Shown here: positions 41,941-53,400 of the stretch, piece by piece
How positions within the stretch are numbered: the stretch's first letter is position 1
Layout: each line of letters starts with the position of its first letter
Assembly (NCBI RefSeq): GCF_040807025.1
Contig: NC_090952.1
Span: forward strand, 25,975,068 to 26,039,067
Length of the DNA stretch: 64,000 nt
Origin: Struthio camelus
Lineage: Eukaryota; Chordata; Aves; Struthioniformes; Struthionidae
Direction: 5' to 3'
Translations under genes and position numbers: made by a program
Notes under the pieces: model-generated
Told to the model about the DNA's origin: nothing
Databases searched by the model: none
The model's input: the letters and a program-made list of their open reading frames with translations, nothing else

Positions 41941-42234
41941 GGCTTTGTGTGTAATTTACGGCGCGTGCGAGGAAACAGAGGAGTGTTCATAGGTGACTGT
42001 GGCGGTGGGCATTCCCGGAGCTCAGCAGGCGCCAGCGACGGCCTGGCTCCGGTTGCATTGCTGCGGGGCATTAGGACCCGGAGGTTGCCGAGCGGAGGAG
42101 GCCGAATCCCTCTCCCGCTGTCATCCTCTGCTTCTGCAGCCTTATTCCCCATCTCCTTCAATGGTGACGGACTACCTCCTGCCCGGGCGGCCAGCCACAG
42201 CGAGGCCTCGCTAGGACCGCTTCCCGGCGGATCG
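41940..42234 (+). promoter_or_regulatory. TMEM35A CpG-island promoter and 5' UTR
   Basis: CpG-dense sequence before the ATG at 42235, without a TATA box, running on to about 42500. An upstream out-of-frame ATG at 42162 opens a short frame ([10 protein letters not shown]) that ends before the main start, so a uORF is possible. Confidence 0.5.
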
Positions 42235-45200
42235 ATGGCATCTCCCAGGACCATCACCATCGTCGCCCTCTCGGTGGCCTTGGGGCTCTTCTTCGTCTTT
42301 ATGGGGACCATCAAATTGACCCCTCGGCTCAGCAGAGACGCCTACAACGAGATGGTGAGTACGGCGGTGCGGGAGACGTGCTGCTGGCAGGGCTCGCGCC
42401 CCTCAACCCTGCGGCAGGAGCAGCCGAGCGGGAGCAACGTCTGCAGAGACGGCGACGGAGCCCGGAGCGACGGGAGCGAGAGGGAAGACGGCTCTGCGAA
42501 GCCTCTCCGCCTCTTTATCTGGCGGACACAGAGGGAAACAAATAACATGGAGCGCGGAGAATACCCGGGCAGCCGTCTCTTGGGCTCCGTTTGAGCCTAT
42601 TTACAGAGAAACCTCCCGTGGACAAGGACGGGGAAGGGAGGAGGGAGAGGAGGCGAGCAGGATGGGGTATGAAGGCGCACGGATGCCTGCAAAAACAGGG
42701 GGAAATTCAGGTCTCTGTAAAGCAAGATCTGAGGGAGGGTGCAGCAGGCAGGTACAGCGATCCGTGGGCGGGGGGATACCTACCCCCTGGAAAAGAAAAA
42801 ACGGGGACGCCTGCCTGCTTTGCAAGCCAGATAACCATTCTCCGAATTATCTGTGCTTTAAAGCAAGGATAACGACAAAGACCGTCCCTACCTCGCCGGC
42901 CTTGCGTGGGGATTCACTTTGAGACTCTTATCTAGAGGAAGAAGATATTATTAACAGTTGCATTATTATTATTATGCCCTTTAGCCTGAGATTGCAGCCT
43001 CTCCTCCCCTTGCAAACGGGAAAGGGGCGAGAAGAAGAAGGAGAAGTCTCTATGTGCGTTTTTTGGCTGGTTAGCAAGTTTCTGTTCCTCTCTGCCCAGG
43101 GCCAAACCCGCTGCAAAGCTTCACCTGCTGAGGGCCGCAGGCAGGCCGAGGGACCGTCCTCTGCGTTTTGCTTCCTCCTCTCCGTTTGCTTGCCCTCCTG
43201 CTCCCTCCCTCCCCCATTTTTGTTACGTTTATTGCAAGGGCTCAAAGGTGTGGGTATTATTTTTGGGCCCCTAAGAAACAGTGACGGCAGTTTCCAGCAC
43301 GTTCTGCTCTCTCCCTTCCGTGCACCTGCCCAGCTGCTTTTCCCTAGCTCTCAAATAACCTCTGAATCGCTGCGCCTTGCCCGCACCCCAGCCTAGACAG
43401 CTCGGCGAGAGCAATCACCAAGAGAGAACAGGGCAGCAAGAGATGAAGACAAAATGTGCAGAAAATAAAGCTCTTAAGCTGCGGCTGCAGAAGTAAAATT
43501 AAGGGGGGAAAAAAAAGTGCCGAAACGTGAGAAGCATTGCAAAATCCTTGCTCCCTATAATACTTTGCTTCTCTGAGGGTCCCTTCCTACTTTTCCAAAA
43601 AGAATCAGGCCTACAGGTAGGAATTATCCCCATTTTTACAAAAGAGAAGGCAGAGATGTTCAGATACTGGACAGCCTTAATACGCTGTATTGTAACATGT
43701 TCATGGCTCGTTAGGCTTTTGTGCTTTTTGCTGTGCTGCGCGCTAGGGTGGTCTGCAACGTAATGGGGACAGCGAGTGAGAACTCGGTCTTGGCAATCAA
43801 TAAACGTGGCCTCTTGCCCCAAGCACAGGGAGACCCTCTCTTACCTCCTGACAACACCAAATTTGCAGCTGATTTCATTCAGCAAAAAGCATACACATTA
43901 GTTTGTGTATTAAAACATTGAAAATATCAGAGTGCTTTAGGGCACTGGTACCAATAAGTTTCGTTATAAAGCTGTATCTTTCACAGCGGGTTAAAAAATT
44001 GGTGCTTTCAGGAAAGGTTTTACTCGCTGAAGGTTTAAAGTGCATTCTTAACATAAATACACTCAGAGAAGACATGTCATGGGATCTTTAGTTATTTAGT
44101 AACAAGAACGCTGCACAATTTTTCCCTGCACGTGCAGCATTTCATCAGCTTCTCTAAGAAGGAAGCAGCAACGTTCACAGGCAAGCGGGGAAGTTTTGTG
44201 TGCCCATAATGCATGTTTCCAAAATTACCTCTGATCTACGCTCTGATTAGCACATGTGAGATCTGCACAACCATGTACCTGAGATTAGGGCTTCTGTTTT
44301 TCTCTCCCTGATTAGGCAGCAGAGATGCAAGAATATAAGATGTATCTTCTTAGGGAGGTTGTTTTTCCCTCTAAGAATGAGGTGTCCGTTTAAGGAGGCT
44401 GTCTTGTAACTATACAGCTTCTCAATCCAGCAGAAACCAGACAGCAAGGATGGCAAAAGTCAGCTTGCTTTTAGCAGAGGAAAGAAGAGATTGTAAAGCT
44501 GTGTAGGAACAGGAGCAGTAGGCTTGGTGAATCTCAACTTTGGCGTACAGTCCCACGCTAAGATTGTACTGGGATATTCTAGGTTGCTTTGCGGTGGAAA
44601 GGGACTTCTGTTTTTACTTTGTCCTTTGGCTTTGCAGGGACTAGGTGCATTATTTAATTATAAAGGGCATGCCCCTTCTGGAGAGAGGTATTTTTTTAAT
44701 AACGTGGTTCTGCATTGTTAATTTTAGCAATGGTAACTTCAGACTTCAGGAGAAGGCACTGTTGGCCGGTCCTAGCTCAAGAAATAGGTGCTACGCTGCC
44801 GAACTGTTCTCCAGCTAGGAGACAATGTATAAAGCTAGGAGATGCATCCAGCTAGGAGACAACATATTCCCCCATAAAGGGGGAATTGCAGGCTGACGGT
44901 GGGTGTGAATATCCTTCTAACAGTAGCTTTAAAGGTGCAGGCTGGATATCAAGCCAGAGGGTCTGCGGTGACTGAAGGGATCTTTACATCGTATTGCAGA
45001 TCAATCTGTTTGACTGGAAGCCTTTTTACTTGCTCACATTACGGTGTTCTACACTCTAACTGTTTGATTCCAGAAACGAGCCTACAAAAGCTACGTGCGG
45101 GCCCTTCCCATGCTGAAGAAGATGGGAGTCAGCTCCATCCTTCTCCGCAAGAGCATCGGTGCCCTGGAAGTGGCATGTGGCATTGTCATGACTCTGGTGC

Positions 45201-45460
45201 CCGGTCGCCCCAAGGACGTGGCCAACTTTCTCCTCCTCCTCCTCGTGCTGGCTGTGCTCTTTTTCCACCAGCTAGTGGGGGATCCACTCAAGCGTTATGC
45301 CCATGCCCTAGTCTTTGGGATCCTGCTTACTTGCCGCCTGCTGATTGCCCGTCAGCCTGAGGAGCAGCCGCCAGAAAAGAGGATCCTGTCGGTGAACGGG
45401 GACGAGCAGCCCCTTGCCCATGAGGCGGCTCCTGAGAAAGGCAAAATGAAGGTATCCTAG
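42235..45460 (+). CDS. TMEM35A: TMEM35A / NACHO, nicotinic receptor assembly chaperone
   Basis: NACHO is an ER membrane protein that promotes folding and surface delivery of alpha7 and other nicotinic acetylcholine receptors in neurons. Two coding exons: 42235-42354 and 45074-45460, joined in phase 0 after NEM; 168 residues (human 167). Exon 1 begins [20 protein letters not shown], the first membrane helix. Exon 2 carries [18 protein letters not shown], further helices (about residues 63-80, 84-102, 108-126) and a hydrophilic tail ending KMKVS. Similarity to the human protein is close over the first 130 residues, less in the tail. The 2.7-kb intron shows nothing I can name. The gene lies between TRMT2B and CENPI, the same neighbours as in human Xq22. 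Confidence 0.96.
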
Positions 45461-45555
45461 CTGAGTGTGTTTGAGGAATACGGACCCACGAGGCAGCTCT
45501 CTCCAAAAGCACCCCAGAAAGTTTGTTTTTTATTTACCTATTTTTTGGCTGTCTA

Positions 45556-45561
45556 AATAAA
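45556..45561 (+). terminator. Poly(A) signal of TMEM35A
   Basis: AATAAA 96 bp after the stop. The resulting 3' UTR is very short, and a longer form may exist downstream. Confidence 0.7.
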
Positions 45562-48100
45562 GTTGCACTTGGGGTCTGAGAGACACAGGTTATGTCTACA
45601 CTGTAGTTGTGCTTTTGCTGCTGCCTTGTGACGTAGAAAAATACAAGCTGGCTTTAAACTAGATAGCTTGGAGGCAGTTAGCAGCCCGCCTGGAGGAGCG
45701 CTGGCCTCAATAGGAGCTGCAAAACCAATCTGAGAGCATGGGCGAATACTTGGGCAGTTAGCCTGTGGTAACTCAGTGCTTCTGGAGGGGCGGAATTAGT
45801 CCCTGAGCGAGGCAGTTTAAAGCTAGCCTGAATAGACCTCTGCTGCATTGCAATCTTGGCAGCAACTGCTGTGTAGAACATAACCAGAGCGTCTAGGGCA
45901 TGTGTCCCTGCACCGGCTTGTGCAACCCACCTGATAGAGCTATCTGATTGCAAATATACATGTTTTCTTTTATATAGTCGGGGGGGGTGGGAAAGGACCC
46001 TACTTGAGCATAAATAGTAGTATTTGTGTTTGAGGGAGGGACCTCCAGTCTCTGCTGCCTCTGTGACCAGTCCTGTACGTGGACTGGTTCTCCAGGGAAA
46101 ACAGGTGATGCCACTATTTGCCTCTTCCTGGATTTCCACACTTTGCACAGGTTTCCACACTTCACAGACGGGGGCAATGCCCTAGTGAGAGTAACTGTTT
46201 TTCCCTGCTTCACACAAGCCACTGGTCTCCCTTCACCCATTTCAGCAGACAGCAAGGATCCCTGGTGCAGGAACGGGGAGAACTGCCCAAAGAATTGGTT
46301 TTACTCAGTAATAAACCCCGAAGTTCCAAAATGTGTGCCTGCTGCTGGCAAAAATCACCATGCTCCCTATTTCCTTAGGGGGAGGGAAAAAATCCCCTTT
46401 TCCACTACTGCAACTTTATAGAATTGTTGATTATTGCTAATAGGTTACGGTCTGAACCTGCCCAGGTACCTCATTGTGTATCCCACATACAGCTTGAGTG
46501 AGCTGGGGGAAGTCCTGGCACAAGAGCCTGAATCCCTGTGTGTTGTTATCTGAAATCTTACCGAGTGTCATGAGAAGCGTGTTTTAACTTTAAGTTTCGT
46601 TTGTTTTCTTGCTGTTTGTCTGTTTTCAGGTTTTTTTCCTTATTTTCTTAATTATTCATGAAAATAAACTTTTTGAAATTTGGAGGAAAATGTTTGCATA
46701 GTAGCAAATTTTTTTTGAGAGATGCATCTGAAAATACTTTTCATGGGCTCAGAAACTGCACCTAAAACAGGAAGAATCACATTAGGTGACAATCCACTGA
46801 GAAAGACAAAGTAATGCAGGATAGAAACCATCTGAACATTACTGGACTGTGCGTTAACTAGAGGCGTGTAAGAGAGACAACTGAACACTTTCATGAAACA
46901 GTCTCATAAATTTCTGCTTCGGGACATGTCAGTGAAAAAAGACACAAAAACCCCAAAATGTTGAAATTTTCCATAATTTGATAGATGTTCACATGCAGTA
47001 CATCCAGCTCTGATCTTCCAGTTTTGCTCTTACGCAAGGCTGCTGCAGATGCAGACAAATGCCCAAATGCGCTGCAAAATCCTCCTCTCAGAGCCCCAAA
47101 CATCGACTGTCTCCTATCAGATACGCACCCCAGACAAACTACAAGAAGCCACCTTTGGCAGACAATCTCTTGCCTTTACAGATTACCTCAAGGTCATCCC
47201 AAATTCATATATGATTTCCTATACTTTGTGAAGGATATTTCTTCTACTATGCCTAGACTGAAGTTAATAATCACTTAATTCAAAAACTGATAAAAACGTC
47301 ACCAACTCAAATACCCATCAAGACGTACACTCCTGCACAACATACTCACAACTGTATTGCTGCAACCTTTTGGCCAGCCACCCCTCTCAAGTGCACCTTA
47401 TCTCTGACTTGGTAAACTTCTGGAAAGAAAGGCTTGTGTTTGCCTTTTGTAACGCTCTTCGCTAAAACCCGCACGGCTGGTGCAGTACTAAAATAAACGT
47501 GAACTATTCAGCAGAGCAAAGCTCGTTCCTGCCACCAGCTCGTTAGCTAGGTGCAGCCTGGAAGAACTTGAGACTGTGAGCAAAGTCACCACCTCCTTCC
47601 ACCTTCCTCCTTCACAGCACTGCGCAATTACTGATCCCCAGCAGCACCTAACCGTTACAGAAGACGACATGACTCTGCTTGGAGCCCAGTAACAACAACT
47701 CTATATTTAACTATGCTGGATTGACCTCCATCACTGCCCCTCAGCATTAGCAAGCTATTTTTGGAAGCTACCAGTCATCTTTGCTTGCTAGAGGTGATAA
47801 GGCACCAGGAACTAATTCAGTCCTTTCGCAACGCCATATTATACTAACGTTTTTTTTTTCTTTCCTTCTGTTTTCTCCCCACACTCTTCTCATCCCCCCC
47901 GCTCTACGCAAACCCCCGCCGTGCCGCGGGGCCGGGGCCTGCCGCGGCCTAGCTTCGCGGCTCGCCAGGAGCTGGCGGCACGGCCGAGCTCAGCCATTTT
48001 CAACTTTTTACACCCAAAACACGCAGGGCTCGGGCAGCCTCCCACTGCCCCTCCCCCTCACCACACACCGCCCCCCCCACCCCTCCCGCTGAGCCCTAGG
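45562..48100. other. Intergenic, no gene recognised
   Basis: Between TMEM35A and the CENPI CpG island (which begins about 47900). No exon, RNA gene or named repeat was recognised. Confidence 0.5.
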
Positions 48101-48112
48101 TGACCGCCTCAG

Positions 48113-48296
48113 TGCGCACGCGCCGCCCCGGGACGGCGCATGCGCAGAGCGAGCGCTGCCGCCCGCGGGAGGAGGGGGTGAAGGGAGCCAATGCCTTACT
48201 CCCGCTGGCGTTTGTCGTATTGCGCATGCGCCTGGTAGGGGCGGGCGGGCCAACGGCGGCTGTGCGCATGCGCGGGGTGTGGCGCGGAGGTTTGAA
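48113..48296 (+). promoter_or_regulatory. CENPI promoter: four NRF-1 motifs, CCAAT box and CHR
   Basis: Four near-palindromic NRF-1-type sites of the form (T/G)GCGCA(T/C)GCGC lie at 48113-48124, 48135-48146, 48221-48232 and 48263-48274. A CCAAT box is at 48188-48192 and a CHR-type TTTGAA at 48291-48296, close to the inferred transcription start. CCAAT plus CHR is the usual layout of G2/M genes bound by NF-Y and MuvB complexes, which fits a kinetochore gene. Confidence 0.65.
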
Positions 48297-48299
48297 CTG

Positions 48300-48328
48300 C
48301 GCAGCGGTTGAGGAGACCTGAGCAGCAG
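48300..48328 (+). other. Probable non-coding first exon of CENPI (donor at 48329)
   Basis: CpG-island sequence ends in a good donor, GCAGCAG followed by GTAACA at 48329. The matching acceptor is likely at 50118 (TTTAATGCAG), so that the second exon, 50119-50613, carries the start codon. The exact 5' end is not visible. Confidence 0.5.
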
Positions 48329-50414
48329 GTAACAGTGGCTTGGGGGGGGGGGGTTGTAACCATAGCAACGGCCCAGTGCGGGGCCTGTGGGGCGCGGCGG
48401 GGGACGGGGGTCACTCGCCAAGGGGGCAACGTCTCCGCCGCGGCCTCAGCCGGCGCTGCGGGGCCGGGGGGGGCCAGGCCCGGGCCCCGCCGGGAGGCGG
48501 CTGGGGAGAGGCGGCGGGCGCAGGCCGCTCTGGGCGCCCGCGAGCGGAGCCGCCGGGTGGGGGGGGTTGGGGGGGCAGGAGGGCTGCTGGCGCCGAACAC
48601 CCCTTCGGGCAACGAGGGCCGGGTACGTGCGACCCAGCGGTTCAGCCTGTCCCTTCTGCTTGAAGGTCTTCCGGCCTCCTCCTCCTTCCCACAGACCTTC
48701 CTGGTAGCACTTGGGCAGGAGAAGGGGTGGAGGAAGCTAAGGAATTTGTCAGAAAGCCGCTGTTGTACTGTAAACTGTGACGACTGAAGTTCTTTTAGTT
48801 TCACACCCTTCCCGAGGGGTGTCCGGTATGGTCCAGCCGTGCAGGAGTGCGGAGCGTTCGGGGTTGTCTGCCCTGGCACCGACGTGTTTCAGTCCCCGTT
48901 GTGTCACCCTGGCCGCAGGAGACCGGCTGCCCGGAGGGAGCTGTCGTTGCCTCAAAGCCTCTCAGTTATTATAGGTAGTCACCATCCCGCAGAGCATCTC
49001 CCTGCGAGTTCTGCTGTCGCGGGTGTTGCCAGTCAGTGCTGAGCCAGGGCCTTCCTCTTGAAGTCAGAAGAGTTTGTTTGTAAGCTTGAACGCCTTAGGT
49101 ATATCCAACTGGCTGGCACAGTGCTTTGGAGGAGAGCTCGACATAGCTAGCCAGAGATTTTTTTTTGTCCGAATGCGCTGGACAGGGAGGTCTGTGAGTA
49201 ATGAAGCCATAGGAAAACAGGGATGATTCTGACATCCTGAGCTAGTGAGAGCTGAAAAGGGAGTACAAACAGAAATTCATTCAATTCTCTTGTAGCAGGA
49301 AAGCTGAGAAGCAAAAGAGAGTTTCCAGCGATGCAGTGATGTGCGTGCTTACTCTGCAATATCCATGAATTTGTAGCAGAATTTCACATTATAGCCAAAT
49401 TTTCAAAGGTTGGCACCTGTAGCATACTGGAGAGGAAACGCTGTTTTTTGTGACTGCGTTTCAGCTAGAGCTTGGCAAGTTTGCCGTATTGATAATTCTT
49501 GTGATTCAATTGGAAGTCTACCAAAATATCATCTTCTCTTTGAAATCCTAGTTGCTGGGTTGAATCATTGCAAGAGAATGCTAACTTCTCTTTAGGGAGG
49601 TCATTCTGAAGAAAAAACTTGAAAAAGTGAGGCAATAAAGTGCTTCCTAAAAGTATTGAAAGTAGAAGATTTTCTTTAAAAAAAAAAATGTTTCCTTGGC
49701 AATACTGTAAATGGGCCCGTTTATGTAAATCAAAGCTGTTATGTAAAGTTCTGTGTAAAACTGTTCAGGTGGTATGTATACCAAAAGTTATTTGCTTATC
49801 AAGGCTGAAAAGGTGCTTCTATTCAAAATTGCATAAAATAGGAAGAAAAGTGTTGTTATGATCCTCTAAAATCTGTGCACTACCTTTCAGGATATCACAA
49901 CCTCTTGACTGCTTACATTGGTTTAAACAGTACAAGGGAATAAACTGCTAATGCACAAAATCAAGAAAAAAAATGTTGCTTGTGTTTTGTTAACCTTCTG
50001 GTTATGTTAATTTGGGATTAAAACACTATATGGAATTTTATCAGAAAATTTTCAGGTTGAAAGGAGTCTGTTTATGTTAATCTTTACTTGTGATTTTTTT
50101 TCCTCTCCTTTAATGCAGGAAAGAATTGAGATTCGATGCACCATGTTGTCTGTGCTTCTTCTGAGCGTGTTGTCTGATCTTTTGAGGGACAGGCTGCTCT
50201 GAATGGTTTCCCATGAAGTTACTCTATTACCTTATGGAGGATCCCTCTGGGATATGTTTGTCAGGAAAAAAATTGTTGTTTTGCAGGCAACTGGCTCTCT
50301 GATGTTCTCCAGCTGCTGGAAGTTCATCTGTTTTCTTCCCTCTTTGCGATGAAGGATTGGAACGCCTATGACAAATGAGTAAAATTCTCCAGTCTCAGCT
50401 GGGAATCTGAAAAG

Positions 50415-53400
50415 ATGCAGCGAAGGCTGAGTTCTAAGAATTCAAAGCAGCCTCTGCAAGTTCACCATAGTAATCAAACTGATCTCTCTGCATGGCGAAA
50501 AGGAGGGAGAATTGACCCTGAAAAAAGTCTCCAGAATCATCAATCTCCTAGCAGTCGGGTGAATGAAAACAAGCAAGACTCCCTTGAGCAAGCTGTGAGC
50601 TACTTTGAGAAAGGTAAGAGAGCAAGTTTTAAGCTTAGATGTCTAGGACTGACAAGACCATCATTAATTTCTTAAAAACAAACAAACAAACAAAACTACC
50701 CTCAACTATGTTCACCTGTCATATTCTGTCTCCCAGTTTCTGCAATTTGTAAACATCCTTTAATGTCTCAGAATGATTTCCCCTTTCTGTTGCAATGTAA
50801 AGGACTCAACAAAAAGAAATCTGTATAGGGACCATTCAGAGAAGTTTCAGGTAGTTCAGTTACAATTCAGAAATTGTTTTATCCTTGTGTTTGACCTTTT
50901 TTTTTTTTTTTTTTTTGTAGTTCAAGATCGAATTTCACTGAAAAAGAGTGAAGCTCTGCAGAAACATTTGGCTACGGTGGAAAGCCTCGCCCTGCAAAGA
51001 GGGTTACCCCCTGAAGTATTTGATGTATTGCTGAATGTGACACTCAGTGGCAAACTTGGTAAAATGTTTATATGCTGCTAGCCTGTCTTCTGGGAACATG
51101 TATCCCTTCCCTCTCATCAGACCTGCTTTGAGAAAATGTGCTCATGGTGACTGTACCGTAGGGCACTTTAATGTAAAATTAGTCTTTCTGGCATGCTGCA
51201 GTGTAAATTCTGAGTTCATGCCAAAAATAACCTTAGCTCTTGGTATAGGTGAGTGACACCCAGATTAATAGTAGGTTATGGCTTGTTATAAGTAATTTTT
51301 AAAAACCTCGTTATTTCCTTTATTCTTAATTGCAGGTCTCTTAAAGGCTCAAAGTCTGTTCTTAGCAGCCGTTGTATCTTTTCCTTGTTGTAACTGTTTA
51401 TGAGGGTTTCTTCTTCCCAGAAGCTAAATAACTGAACAAACTGGCATGGTTGCATAAATGAAAGTGCTAAAATTAAATAGTAAGTCATACTGACAGTCAG
51501 TTCAGCAGTGTCAGCGCAGACTTGATGCTGCTTTTTTAGAAATGGTGTCCACCACTTATACTTCTAAATTAATATACTGTTCAATTAAGAAAAAAAATTA
51601 AACTTTCCCTTCCCTGAAATCAAAGAGGAGCACACAGGATTCTTTCCCCATTATATAATTAGTTTATTAATTTTCTTGACTTAAAATTATTTGCTTACCT
51701 CCAAAACACTAAATTGCTGATGTTAAACTGACAATCAACTGACTCTTTTAACATCTAAAAATAATGGGGGGGGGTGTTAATTCATACAACGCTGGGTTAG
51801 AAATCCACATAAAACTTTTATAAAACATACTGTACTCTTCTCTGTTATGCTTTCTGACTTTATTTTGGCCTTGACTTGAATGACACCTAGTTGCTTTATG
51901 TTTATATTCCTCTGATATGTTATTAGACTAGACTGAAGCTCTTTGAGACTGAAAAGTGATGTAAATTCTATAAAGTGTAAATTTAGATCATCTGATTTCT
52001 CCATTACCTTTCACAGCATTTTCAGCTATGCTTTTGGTACTTCATCTGTTATGTGGAATTAGAAGCAAAATTATCTTACATGTACCAGCAAATTATTGAC
52101 TTGGGCACTATAGTGAAATATTAATATTACCACAAATTTCTGTTACTTTTGGGTGACTTGCTAAGAATCTCAAGACTATTTCGATACTAGAAAACTAGAT
52201 TGTCCATTTTTTTTCCTCAATCTGGAAAGAAAAATTTCCCATGATTTTTGAGAGAGATCTGAGTCAGGTCCCTGGCAGATTCTTATGCATAGTCACTGTA
52301 AGCATTAAAGCTCTGAATAATCTTGCCCAACGAGGGCTTTGACTTAACCTGCAAAAGTGCATCAAAGAATATGAGCAGTGTCCTGTTTTTAATTTTTTTG
52401 TTTCCCAGCTGATGCAGTAAATACTCGGTTACTGAAGAGCCTAATTCCAGCCTCAGTAATACCAGAAACTTCTGTGGTTTCATCTGTATCTTGGCTCTGT
52501 GTCAGCAAATGCTCAGGCAGCATCCAGGTAACTTCATAAATGTTTGCAGTAGTAATTGCTTCTGCAGTGGGACTATGTGGACAGATTATTTTCAGGAAGC
52601 AGAAGTACTAAGGTTTTAATGTAAAAAGCTGTTCTAGAAGTTCCTGTCATTTAGCAAGACTGACAGGGACACTGTTACTAGAACAGCAGTAGAAAGTGAG
52701 CAACACTTAGAATTCCGAGCGGAAATTTGCACAATTCCTGCTTGTTTGATAGCTCTGTATTCCTTAAGGATGATGTCTACATCAACATTTCCATGAAATA
52801 CTTCTGTTGTTGTGTGAGGCATTCCCCACCAAATTCAGCAAGGTATTTCTGAAGTTCTGTATGTCGTGACCATGGCAACATGACTTAAGATTAGTGGAAG
52901 AGTCTTTCTGATGTTCATGTAGACTGCTCAGAAGTCTGCATCATACCTGAGGGTTAGCATGTATTGAGAACTGAGCTGCTTTTCCTATTCTGGAATAGTA
53001 GTTGGTGCTCTGGAATAGTAGTTGGTGCTCTTGGCAGTCTTTCTTCCACAGCGGAATTACTACAGACTGTATATCTAGCTATCTTGTTGTCCTTGAGTGG
53101 TGTGTTAACGTTAATGATGATGTCTCTTAAATGGGCTGATGGCTGGTCTGTCTTGCTCCTGTCCCCCACTTGCTGTAAATGGCTCTCTTTCTTCTGCAGC
53201 TGCTTTTCGTAAGATGGCTGATCACAATGTTTGACTTCATTGATCACAAGGAACAACTTCATGCCCTCTATGGTTTCTTCTTTTCCTTCCTACAAGATGA
53301 GAAGATGGTAAGGAGTGCTGAAGAACGTATGGAATTGACTAAATAAGCCGAAATGCTAATTGATAGTGTGCATATTAAGGCTAGAACTAGGCAGGGGTAG

